Assembly: GCA_008828725.1 (NCBI GenBank)
Contig: MEHQ01004057.1
Location: 269,463-333,462, forward strand
Direction: 5' to 3'
DNA: 64,000 nucleotides
From: Saccharina japonica
Lineage: Eukaryota; Sar; Phaeophyceae; Laminariales; Laminariaceae
Part shown: in pieces, positions 44,061 to 52,926 of the stretch
Layout: the number at the start of each line of letters is the position of its first letter
How positions within the stretch are numbered: the first letter of the stretch is position 1
The notes under the pieces: generated by a model
Told to the model about the DNA's origin: nothing
The model's input: only the letters and a program-made list of their open reading frames with translations
Database searches by the model: none
Translations under genes and position numbers: made by a program

Positions 44061-44869
44061 CAAAACGGCAAGCAACAACAACAGCAGTACGTCGTAGTAC
44101 TTCGAATTTCGAATGACATATCGTGATTGCGCCGCTAAAAAAACAAAAAAAGTTAAAACGACTGTCACGTTCTGTCACCCTCGATGCTGCCCGCCCCCCC
44201 CGCGATCACCTCGCCATCGATTCGGTCCGGGTCGAGCTCTACTGCCCCTCTACCCCAGTGAGCCCCGTGGCCCGCCTCGCGTGAAGCCCGGTGCTCACCG
44301 TGGCCCTCGTTCGCCCGCTCGAGCATTATGGTGTTGAAACCGCCTGGGTGTCTCTCTTGTGAATAATATTTGGTTGAGAAATAAGCACCGCTTGAATATT
44401 CTTTTACAGAAATAAACGATCCTTATAATTTTGGACATACTAGATTCGCACCACCAGCAGCAAGGCAGACAAAGCGCCTTCATGCTTCCCTCGTGTCTCG
44501 ATGGACACATCACGCCTAGCCACGAAAAAGGCAACCGCGTTCCTTCCACCCCCCCCTCTACTGGCCAGAGCTCTCCCATGCCCGCGATGGTGCCGGGCTC
44601 GCCCGCGCTGCCGTGTTCTCTGGGTACACGCACGAACCCAAAACCGAGAAATAAAAAGGCTCTCGCGAACAAAAAATGATAGGAAACGAAGAGAGGAAGG
44701 GAAGCTCCGGCAATTAATCAAGTAATAGAAAGGAGGCGGTGTCGAAGTCGGAGCTCTGAGAGTGCAGGGATGGGCAATCCCTGAGCGAGACAAACCTAAG
44801 TAAGTCTATGTAAAATCAAATGCGGGTCAACCTGTCAAATGCACACGGTCTCCACACTATTGTTTTTTT

Positions 44870-45410
44870 CCGTGGAAGTCTATGCAAGTTTGTATGGAAG
44901 CTTCCGCTGCTTTCATGAAAACTTCCGTGGGAGCTTCCGTGGAAACTATGGAAGCTTCTTCCATAGAAAAGCGAGGGAAGCTTCGATGAACTTACCCCCT
45001 GATCCCACTTGGTACAAAACGTCCCGCCCGAAGTTGACCCCATCCCGAGTACCAAAACGTGGACCAATTACAAATGGGATTTTAAAAACCGTGTAGCGCT
45101 CAGCACCAAACAATGTTAGACTTGTCTAGTGGCCGAAGGCCCTTTTCCAACGGTTTCTTCCGCGGAGGTTTGAAAACTTGCATGGAAGCTTCCACGACGG
45201 AATTTTTCATGGAAGCCATGAAAGCTTCCATCACTTCCACGGGAACTTCCACCACTTCCTTCCACGGAAGCTTCCACGACTTCCATGAAAGCTTCCACGA
45301 CTTCTACGGAGGATTCCACGACGTCCATCGAAGCTTCCGTGGAAGTGGTGGAAGCTTCCATGGAAGCCGTGGAAGCTTACATGGAAAACGCCCGGCGGCT
45401 TCCACGAAAA
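44870..45410 (+). repeat. GGAAGCTTCC palindrome array (block B)
   Basis: Sub-arrays at about 44898-44985 and 45180-45390 surround the conserved part at 45000-45080. It is the counterpart of 14300-14770 and marks the far end of block B. Confidence 0.9.
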
Positions 45411-45569
45411 CAAAAACAAAACATAGACCAGACCCAACGCACAGAAAAAAATAGTTGTACGAGTAACGATCTCCAATGAAGACAGTTTATGTACAGACAG
45501 GCAGAGCGCCTATCGCTCTTGTACAGAGTAGTAAGGGGGGCAACACGCGGGATAAATGCCGATCCTTAT

Positions 45570-45911
45570 TATTTAATGCTGCTCGGTAGTGATGACGGTG
45601 TGGTGATTGTGATGTTCTAACGAATATTTTAGTTTGATTCTGTCATAACATAGTTTTTGAACACGGGCTGCTCCCGAGTGCCACCCGATCCCCGGCGTAC
45701 ACACGACTGTGAGCCACGCCCGCCTCACTCATCAGCCAACATTGACCCGCGCGAAAGACTGGGCGCCGCCGCCCAACTCGGCGAGCGTGGGGCGTTGAAA
45801 GTTGCACTCCCGGGGTTGACAAAACATCCATTTGTTTTCTTGTGGCTCAGTAGTATGTAGAGCGCTTGCATAGAAAGGGCCGATTCGTGAGTTCGAATCC
45901 CACCGGCTCAG
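45570..45911 (+). repeat. Start of a third direct block, tRNA-like head copy 3
   Basis: The sequence repeats 900-1250 and 14940-15280; the tRNA-like segment is 45843-45911 with the insertion TAGTATGTAGAGC in the D-arm region. Similarity continues to about 46010, then is lost. A third direct copy therefore begins here and is broken off. Confidence 0.8.
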
Positions 45912-46011
45912 TTTTTTGTTTTGTTTTAGTGGGTGTGAGTAATTGTATGGGTTTTAGTGTGACTTTGTTTTCTTTTTTCTGTTGTGAGGCGTTTTAGCAT
46001 GTCAATTGTAT

Positions 46012-46654
46012 AGACTTGAGTATGACTCGATCATGGTTCTGCTGCGTACGGCGTGAGTACACATCTACTGCTGTACGTACTGCTGAAGTGCATGGTGGGT
46101 GGGTGGATCGATTGGTGGGTGTGTCGATGGGTTGGTGGATGGTGGGTCGGTTGGTACGTGGTTGAGTGCTTTCGTGCCTCTGTGTGGCCCTGTCATTTAC
46201 AACATTTTCCTGTCTGCTATACCGGCCCCGCTCTGGCGTAGTTCGGCGTACCACCAATTACTATTAATACTTGATGATCTAGATGTTTCGAGCCAGACAT
46301 ATACCTCTGACTGATGTGTCTGATCGAGCTCATGTCGCCGGTTGGGAGCCGTATAATCTGCATGATCTACGGTAGCTAGCAGCACATGTTTCCTGGGTTG
46401 GACCTGTACCGTGCACAGATAGACGTTCTTGAACAGCCCTCTCAACGACATGTGAGGAGGTACATGACCAAGCTCATGATCAGATTATATCCAACAAGGC
46501 GTGGAAAACGTGTAGCCGTGTTACACCGGTCGTGTTTAATGCCAGTTGGCTGTTTAGTAAGAGGAATCTACCATTGAACACCTGTGGCGTCTGGGGACCT
46601 TCCTCTGGCATATCCACTAGTTTAATACTGATACGTAGGCATGAATTTTCTTGC
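46012..46654. other. No gene recognised
   Basis: A GT-rich stretch (about 46091-46165, GGTGGGTGGGTGGATCG and variants) is the only notable feature. Short ORFs lack recognisable domains. Confidence 0.5.
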
Positions 46655-46720
46655 GTGAACCGCAACATGTAACCGCCATTGGGAACATCGCCGACTACGA
46701 CGCATATCATGACACTCTGT
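46655..46720 (+). pseudogene. Inverted fragment of the reverse transcriptase region
   Basis: Read on the plus strand, this piece (GTGAACCGCAACATGTAACC and onward) repeats, with changes, the minus-strand sequence at about 46917-46965. It is a small inverted duplication of the retroelement next to its truncated end. Confidence 0.7.
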
Positions 46721-46867
46721 TTCTCTCCCTGTTATTGATCTGGGTCCATCCACCGAGCCGGGTCTTACAGCGATGCTAGCCCCGGGCTCCTGCTGAGTAC
46801 AGGAGTGTGGGTGTGGAGGTGTGAGTGGCTTGCTTTCCCCGCGAGCACGCCACAACACGATCCCCAT

Positions 46868-46903
46868 GAGCACGCCACAATACGATCGTATTGTGGCGTG
46901 CTC
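46868..46903. repeat. Perfect 36-bp palindrome
   Basis: GAGCACGCCACAATACGA is followed immediately by its exact reverse complement, with no spacer. A partial direct copy of the left arm (GAGCACGCCACAACACGA) precedes it at 46843. It lies at the truncated end of the retroelement remnant. Confidence 0.97.
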
Positions 46904-47264
46904 GTGTCATTATATGGGTCGTAGTCGGTGACGTTCCCAATAGCGGTTACATGTTGCGGTTCACGGGACAGCAAGGACGGGGGCGTGTGTGAGTTGACCA
47001 CGCTATAGTCGATGACCATGCGGTGTTTAACCGGCCCCTTGGTGACGGCTTCCTTTGCCTTTTCCAAAGCACCGGGATCCCATTCTTGCGAAATTTCTGT
47101 TCCGTCGAAGATTCCGTTTTTCAAGCTGCCGGGCGATCCGCTTGTACCTTAACTTTTACCGATGACGGTTTCACGACCGTCATGGCCGGGCTGGCGTACA
47201 GGGATCCCAGAGCTGCGACCAGCATCCCAGCAGCTACCAACGTCGGCACGAAATGTTTGATGAA
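46904..47264 (-). pseudogene. Reverse transcriptase remnant (Ty3/Gypsy-type)
   Basis: Following the protease ORF on the minus strand, the frame hits a TAG directly after RRFAPDEV, then continues with YASPAMTVVKP. After a frame change comes KHRMVIDYSVVNSHTPP, which resembles the start of a Ty3/Gypsy reverse transcriptase (YASPVL...K, then RMVIDYR.LN). The catalytic YxDD region is missing: the sequence ends at the palindrome. It is inactive through stop, frameshift and truncation. Confidence 0.75.
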
Positions 47265-48167
47265 CTACACTTCGTCAGGGGCAAACCGCCGTGCACGAGC
47301 TTGGACTGGACGCGCCCCCGGTAGTTGCTGAACCTTCATAACAGGCACATCTGCTGGCGGATCTTCGGTTCTCAGCCTGGCCCAGAAACTCCCCGCGAAC
47401 TCTATTAGCACTGCGTGGGCGAGCTCTCCCAAAGCCTCACTACCCATTCCTGCACGGGAAGCCTTGTCCACCCCTTTCTTCAGGAGGCGAACGCGTTCTT
47501 GCAGCTCCTCGTCTGCAGCGCTCAACAGAGACGGTACCCTATCGGTTAGCAGGGTTTCAGAAGGGTCTGGGCCGGTAAAAACCCTACGAGCTGCAGCTAA
47601 CGATGCAACGGCGCAGCGGATTTCATCCTCAGCGATGGTGGCAGGAAAACTTGTCAACATAATTTCGACGTTGATCCCTAGTTTGGCGACCATGGTGGGG
47701 TGTCCCAGCAACAACAGATCTTCATCCCCTTCCAGGACGGTGAACACGATGCGCGACAAATGAAGCGGTCCCGCAACCCCACTCGTAACAGTGACGTTCA
47801 AGGGCTCGGTGGTGCCCCCAGCATGCGCGACTGCTTGGTCCGCCAGCACCACCGATAATGTGCGCTGATTAATGAGGGTCTTTGAGGGGAAATTCGCTTG
47901 CAACTTAGCAAATATGCCACGACCGATTACATTGATTTGGCTTCTTGTATCAAGGAGGACAGGGCCTTCGATTTCGTGCCCCTTTTCTGTACCCGCCGGA
48001 CGGAGGCGCACGGTTCCATGCATCCCATCAGAGCACGGAGCCGTTGCATTCATGGCCGACAATACGCGACTCTCCGCATTACCTCCAGGGTTGTCTTCAG
48101 GAATAATATCCGCTTTCAGATGCTGCTCCTCCACGGGGAGAAAAACGGCAGGGTCTCCGTGACCCAT
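47265..48167 (-). pseudogene. Retropepsin-like aspartic protease region of the retroelement
   Basis: This 300-codon open frame carries an aspartic protease active-site-like motif, LLDTRSQINVI (Asp at residue 73), and the later LLLLGHPTM element (residues 151-159), followed by a linker leading into the reverse transcriptase. The expected Asp-Thr-Gly is Asp-Thr-Arg, which should impair activity. Order gag-protease-reverse transcriptase on one strand supports a Ty3/Gypsy element. The ORF is long and intact but its neighbours are broken. Confidence 0.75.
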
Positions 48168-48184
48168 GATTCTGGCTTGTTCCG

Positions 48185-48870
48185 TTAGGTCGGGCTCCAG
48201 CCGAGTAACTCAGCGGGATCCGAGACCACCGCTGCCCAAACGCTGGGCCGTGGGTCCCATCTCTTCGTGACGATTCCTACGTGAATCACCCCAGGAGCGC
48301 TGTAGGCGCCCGGGCGAACCACCTCCAGCGGAACTCTCACGCACAGCGGACCAGCCCGGACGCTCTCATAGATGGCCAGCCGGGGAATTTCCTGCCGAAG
48401 CTGACCAGCCCGGAGAGCCTCCTGCACCCCCCAAGGCACCGCGATCGTGCCGGCCCACGCGGCTAGGCGTGGCGGGAGCGGATTGCACGCTATCCCGGGC
48501 CGGAAAAACGGGTTTCCGCTCGGACGGGCTAGCGTTCTCTCCGGCCGTAGGTGGGGGTATTTTCGCGGAGATTGTGGCTCGAAGTGTTCTGTGAGGGAGC
48601 AATGCGAGCACTCTTTGACGAGAGAGTCGTCCACTCGTCCGCGTTATTCGCGAGCGGGCCCAGACGGACCGGGCGTCCCCAGACGCTCGTACGGCTCCCG
48701 ATGGTTCGCGCCGTCCCCACCGTAGCGACCTCCACCACCGCGGCCGCGGCCATACGTGTCGTTGAAGGCGGCGTCGACGACGCGCTGGATCTCGGGCCAT
48801 TTCACAGGCAGATGCCTGACACGACGGCTCAGGTTTTCGGGGTTTTCCATCGGTGTGTCGTGAATCATTA
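48185..48870 (-). pseudogene. gag C-terminal remnant (nucleocapsid-like)
   Basis: Minus-strand fragments give an Arg/Gly-rich segment (YGRGRGGGGRYGGDG), then in another frame CSHCSLTEHFEPQS, a CCHC zinc knuckle with the last Cys replaced by Ser. Both are typical of the nucleocapsid end of gag. Frames are disrupted between them. LTRs and the N-terminal gag were not found, so the element is truncated at both ends. Confidence 0.6.
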
Positions 48871-49019
48871 ATTCGTTGAGGACGCTTCCGCCACTACCTG
48901 TACTACTCTTTACGAGAGCGACGGGCGCACTACCTGTCTGTGAATAAGCTGTATGTATTGGGGATAGTTACTCGTACAACTAGTTGTTTTCTGTGCGTTG
49001 GGTCTGATCTATGTGTTTT

Positions 49020-49265
49020 TTTGGTTTTCGTGGAAGCCGCCGGACGTTTTCCATGTAAGCTTCCACGGATTCCATGGAAGCTTCCATGGACGTCGTGGAA
49101 GCTTCCGTAGAAGTAGTGGAAGCTTCCATGGAAGCCGTGGAAGATTCCGTGGAAGGAAGTGGTGGAAGCTTCCGTGGAAGTGATGGAAGCTTTCATGGCT
49201 TCCATGGAAACTTCCGCCGTGGAAACTTCCATGCAAGTTTTAAAATCTCCATGGAAGGTACCGTT
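49020..49265 (-). repeat. GGAAGCTTCC palindrome array (block C, inner)
   Basis: It is the inverted counterpart of 45180-45410, with the same adjoining AACTAGTTG/GTGCGTTGGGTCTG sequence. It marks the inner edge of the inverted block C. Confidence 0.9.
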
Positions 49266-50300
49266 GGAAGAGGGTCTTCTGTCGGACATAGTCGTATGAT
49301 GTAGCCGTACAAATGTATGATACGTGTCATTACCGTATTAGTCCAAGTATTGGAGTTGTGTCACTGCAATCTATCTATGGAGATTGCAGCGGTAATTATG
49401 TTTCCCCGGATGGGTTGCATGTAATTGTGTTTGGCCTGATTTCGAGGGTCTTATAGAGACTAGGGGAATCGCGGCCCCCTTACTCTCAGTCCAGTTAATC
49501 TATTTACGTTTTATACATTTTTCTTCTCTCTTCTGCACTGCCTCATGACACCCCGACGCTCGAGCCACCGCTCTGCGTGAGCAAGGCACTCCGCCGACCA
49601 CCCTCGTACCTGGTTTTCCCAACACCTTCGGCCACTAGACAGGTCTAACATTGTTCGATGCTGGGCGCTACACGGTTTTTAATGTCCCATTTGTAATTGG
49701 TCCACGTTTTGGTACTCGGGATGGGCCAGCTTTGGGCAGGACGTTTTGTACCAAGTGGGATAAGGGGGTAAAATCATCGAAGCTTCCCTCGCTTTGCTAT
49801 GGACGAAGCTTCCATCATTTCCACGGAAGCTCCCACGGAAGCTCCCACGGAAGCGGCGGAAGTGTAATGAAGGATAAGAGCCATTTCAGACGCACACACC
49901 CTAGTCTTCAATCCCCTGTCCCCAGTCTCTTACCACTTCTAGTTCGTTTCCTCCGTGCATGTCTTCAGGTTGCTTCCTCCCGTCTGCTTGTCTCCTCCTG
50001 TGTGCCGTTACGACAGCTTCCTGTAAACACCAGTCTTGTCTCAAGCACTCCTCTTCGAACCTTCAGTGCTATACAATAGATCTCCGATTCAAACCTCCAA
50101 CGATACCTTACGGCAAGGACCGCTATGCTCAGACTCGGTACGCTGTCACTCAAGCTCTCGTCAGATCAAGTTCTCTTCCTTTTTCCCTCGTGACTGATTT
50201 TATGTGTTTTGGACTTGTTTGGACTGACCGAGAGCGGTGCGTTTCTTTAGACTGAACAGAGTTTGTACAGTCCTAGGAAGCATTCCGCTACGTATTTTAC
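49266..50300. other. Inverted block C flank, no gene recognised
   Basis: It contains the conserved part at 49675-49765 (CCACGTTTTGGTACTCGGGA) and a short palindrome array at 49780-49860. The rest (49266-49670 and 49866-50300) shows no recognisable gene or element. Confidence 0.6.
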
Positions 50301-50686
50301 GTTACGTGCGTCTCAATCCGCGGCAACAGAAGCTTCCATGCAAACTTGCATCGACTTCCACGGAAAAGGCCAATAGTGCTGGAGACCGTGTGTGTTTGAT
50401 AGGTTGACCCGCAATTGATTTTACATAGTACATAAAAAACATCAACATCGGGTAATAGAAAGGATATTTTTCAAGTAAACGTAAGCCACAACAAGCCGAG
50501 ATGCTACAAATACGTGCAGAGGCGTCGTTTCCCACGGAAGATACCATGGAAGCGGCGGAAGCTTCCGTGTAAACTTCCATCGGCTTCCACGGAAAAGGCC
50601 AATAGTGCTGGACACCGTGTGCATTTGACAGGTTGACCCGCAATTGATTTTACATATAGTAAATATAAAAAACATTAACACCGGGT
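50300..50686 (-). repeat. Satellite, block C, part 1 (inverted)
   Basis: Reverse-orientation satellite units (GACCCGCAATTGATTTTACA at about 50405 and 50635; CGTCGTTTCCCACGG at 50523), of the short type with a GGAAGCTTCC component. Confidence 0.85.
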
Positions 50687-50693
50687 AATAGAA

Positions 50694-51192
50694 GCCGGTC
50701 GCCCCGGTAGGCTAGCAGGTAACCACGAAACCTGTGGCAGTCGAGATCGCGAGTTCGAGCCCCCCCGAGTGCATGCTCGTACGAGTAGGGACTTTTTCTC
50801 GCAAAAAAAACAAAACAAAATAAAAAATATAATATCTTGACTATTAATAGCGGAAAGCGCGAGAGCGTGAGTAAGCAAAATTCGATGAAAATCGACGAGC
50901 GTTGGGAAGGCCGAACCCTCTGCGCGATCGAAACCAAGGCAAGAACCGTAGTGGGGGAGGAGGGAGAGGAGCCTACTTTGTGACCCCGGATCTGAGTTAC
51001 GACTATTAATAGGGAGGGAAAGAGACGGAAGTGCGAAGATAATAAATGGGATGGAACACTAACTATTGCGGGGGACCATAGTAAATAGGACCTAATATTG
51101 TGAGTAAAAATAGGTAAATATGTAGGTTTTTGTGGGTACCGTAGGTCCTATTTAATGTGGTGCCCCGTAATAACAAACAAACAAACAAACAG
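50694..51192 (+). mobile_element. Intact tRNA-derived SINE, AATAGAA target duplication
   Basis: AATAGAA flanks it (50687-50693, 51193-51199), and nearby satellite units give the empty site (GGGTAATAGAAAGG). The 5' head has A-box-like GGTAGGCTAGCAGG and B-box-like GAGTTCGAGCC motifs of RNA polymerase III promoters. The 3' end is an (ACAA)n tail. It is 499 bp including a short TIR MITE (51069-51166). It shares head and body with 1885-2975. Confidence 0.88.
51069..51166. mobile_element. Short TIR MITE nested in the SINE
   Basis: The ends GGGGGACCATAGTAAATAGG and CCTATTTAATGTGGTGCCCC are imperfect inverted repeats. It resembles the intron 1 elements at 10697-10807 and 54804-54921 and is absent from the SINE copy ending at 2975. 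Confidence 0.65.
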
Positions 51193-51199
51193 AATAGAA

Positions 51200-52290
51200 A
51201 GGTTATTTTTCAAGTAATAATATAAGCCACAACAAGCCGAGATGCTACAAATACGCGCAGCCAGCCGTCGTTTGCGCACAGTTCGCCCGCGCACAGTATT
51301 AAAAACAACATACATACATACATACCTGGTAGTATAGTACAGTATATGAGAGGTATACTGGGCAGTACTGTGCTGTACGAGTAGTGTACAGCAGCACACT
51401 ATTAACAGGTATGTGTATAACATTATTATTAGTATCTTTGCCATCCGACAATGTGCAGCATGAGCTTCAGCATTGGTCACTCATAACATTCCCGAAAGCA
51501 GAACATACTGTCTGTGCTGATACCGATGCTTCGATGCCGTGTTTGCCAGGTTTGCCGGCAAATAATTTCATCGCATACAAAAAAAGCAGTAACATCCGGA
51601 AGAAAGGTTCAAGAAAAAATAAGCCACAACAAGCCGAGAGATGCTACACATGCAGGCGTCGTTTACCCAGTTCGCCCGCAGTATAGTATTAACACCAACA
51701 TACATACCTGGTACGAGTAGTGTAAGAGGTACGATAATTGGGCAGTATTGCTGTACAAGTAGTGTACAGCATAACTATTTAATAACAGGTATGTTTACAC
51801 ACTATTTAATACCTGTTGTGCTGGCATTGTTGTTATGTTGCTGTTTGCTGCAGGTTCGCTTGCAAATAACTTCGGGAAGAAAGGTTGTTCTTCAAGTAAA
51901 AATAGGCCACAACACGCCGAGATGCTACACATACAGGCAGGCGTCGTTTGCCCAGTTCTCGCCCGCACAAGCAGTATTAAAACCAACATACATACCTGGT
52001 AGTATAGTACAGCAGAGTAATAATAGGAGGTATTATACCAGGTACTGGGCAGTACTGCTGTACGAATAGTATCGTACAGCAGCACTGTTCAACACGTGTA
52101 GGCGTATACTGCCGGTGCTGTCATTGTTGAGTTGCTGTGTTTGCCAGGTTCGCCCGCAAATAATTCCATCGTACGTATACAAAAATAAACAAGAAAGATC
52201 GGGAAGAAGGTCTCAACTTGTTTAGATAACAACACAGCAGCAACAACAGGCCAGCAAACGTGTCGAGAGCTATATCTCCTGCAGCGCACG
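51200..52290 (-). repeat. Satellite, block C, part 2 (inverted)
   Basis: Three to four inverted units of about 290-300 bp (GGCAGTACTGCTGTACG and variants at about 51360, 51740 and 52047). It is the mirror of 13200-14290. Confidence 0.85.
51424..51501 (+). mobile_element. 78-bp insert with AACAT target duplication
   Basis: AACAT flanks it (51419-51423, 51502-51506), and the satellite units at 13980 and 38968 give the empty site. The insert (CCATCCGACAATGTGCAGCA inside) matches 29128-29195 closely. It has no obvious terminal inverted repeats and is too short to code; it may be a truncated retroelement end. Confidence 0.75.
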
Positions 52291-52458
52291 CCCGGCAAAC
52301 AACAGATAGCTCCTCAGGTATTCGTAGCTCTCACTCGTACATATATATATCGATTGATCTACCCCCGAATTCAGAAGATCAGAGCTAGCTGTGCTGAGTT
52401 CATCTGTCCGGCGTGTGAAAACAGTCTAGGCCAGAGACTCGTCTATGAACTACTACTG

Positions 52459-52460
<2 letters not shown>

Positions 52461-52523
<63 letters not shown>
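52461..52523 (+). repeat. (CTA)n microsatellite upstream of gene C
   Basis: About 21 triplets. Gene A has only GGTACTACTACC at the matching place (13020), so the array expanded after duplication. Confidence 0.95.
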
Positions 52524-52699
52524 ATAATGTAGTACCAGCTCTCGCAAAAAGGATAAAACAATTCGGAGATAACGCAAAGTTCCCTGCAAGATACAGCAAC
52601 TGACATGGCGTGAAAGATAATTTTTTATGATGATAACTTATTGAGCATCGCCCCCGCTCCCGGTACAAAAATCGAAGCTTATTATCCAACAATGGAAAC

Positions 52700-52721
52700 G
52701 TTCCCTGAAACGACAGGGAAC
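52700..52721. promoter_or_regulatory. Upstream palindrome, gene C
   Basis: GTTCCCTG and CAGGGAAC form a perfect 8-bp inverted repeat around AAACGA, 206 bp upstream of the gene C ATG. This is the best-preserved of the three copies. Confidence 0.45.
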
Positions 52722-52926
52722 ATTATTTGTGATCGCGGGCGCGGTTCAATGTGACGTGTAATTATTTTTTCAAAGTAGTAGTAATGTCAAACACGGACCA
52801 CACCACCTTCCCCCACAACAAAGATCGTGCACACACGCACCACCACACTCCACCACAACAACCTGCGCCTTCTTTCGTCGAGCTTCTGTGACGCCTCCAA
52901 CCAGCCCCCGTCTTCTCCAGGAACAC

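Larger units (their letters stand above)
42613..44807. repeat. Composite repeat in the satellite, copy 2
   Basis: It has the same start and end as copy 1 but carries a tandem pair of about 355 bp (from about 43048 and 43408, nearly identical; GGGCTCCGCTTCGCGGGCGG at each start), a (CAA)n run at 43717-43789 and a (TACTCG)n array. The end (44197-44620) matches 41518-41930. No gene is recognised. Confidence 0.7.

Noticed and set aside
49867-50255. Plus-strand ORFs of 98 and 142 codons
   Set aside because: They have no recognisable domain, overlap each other in different frames and start within repeat sequence.
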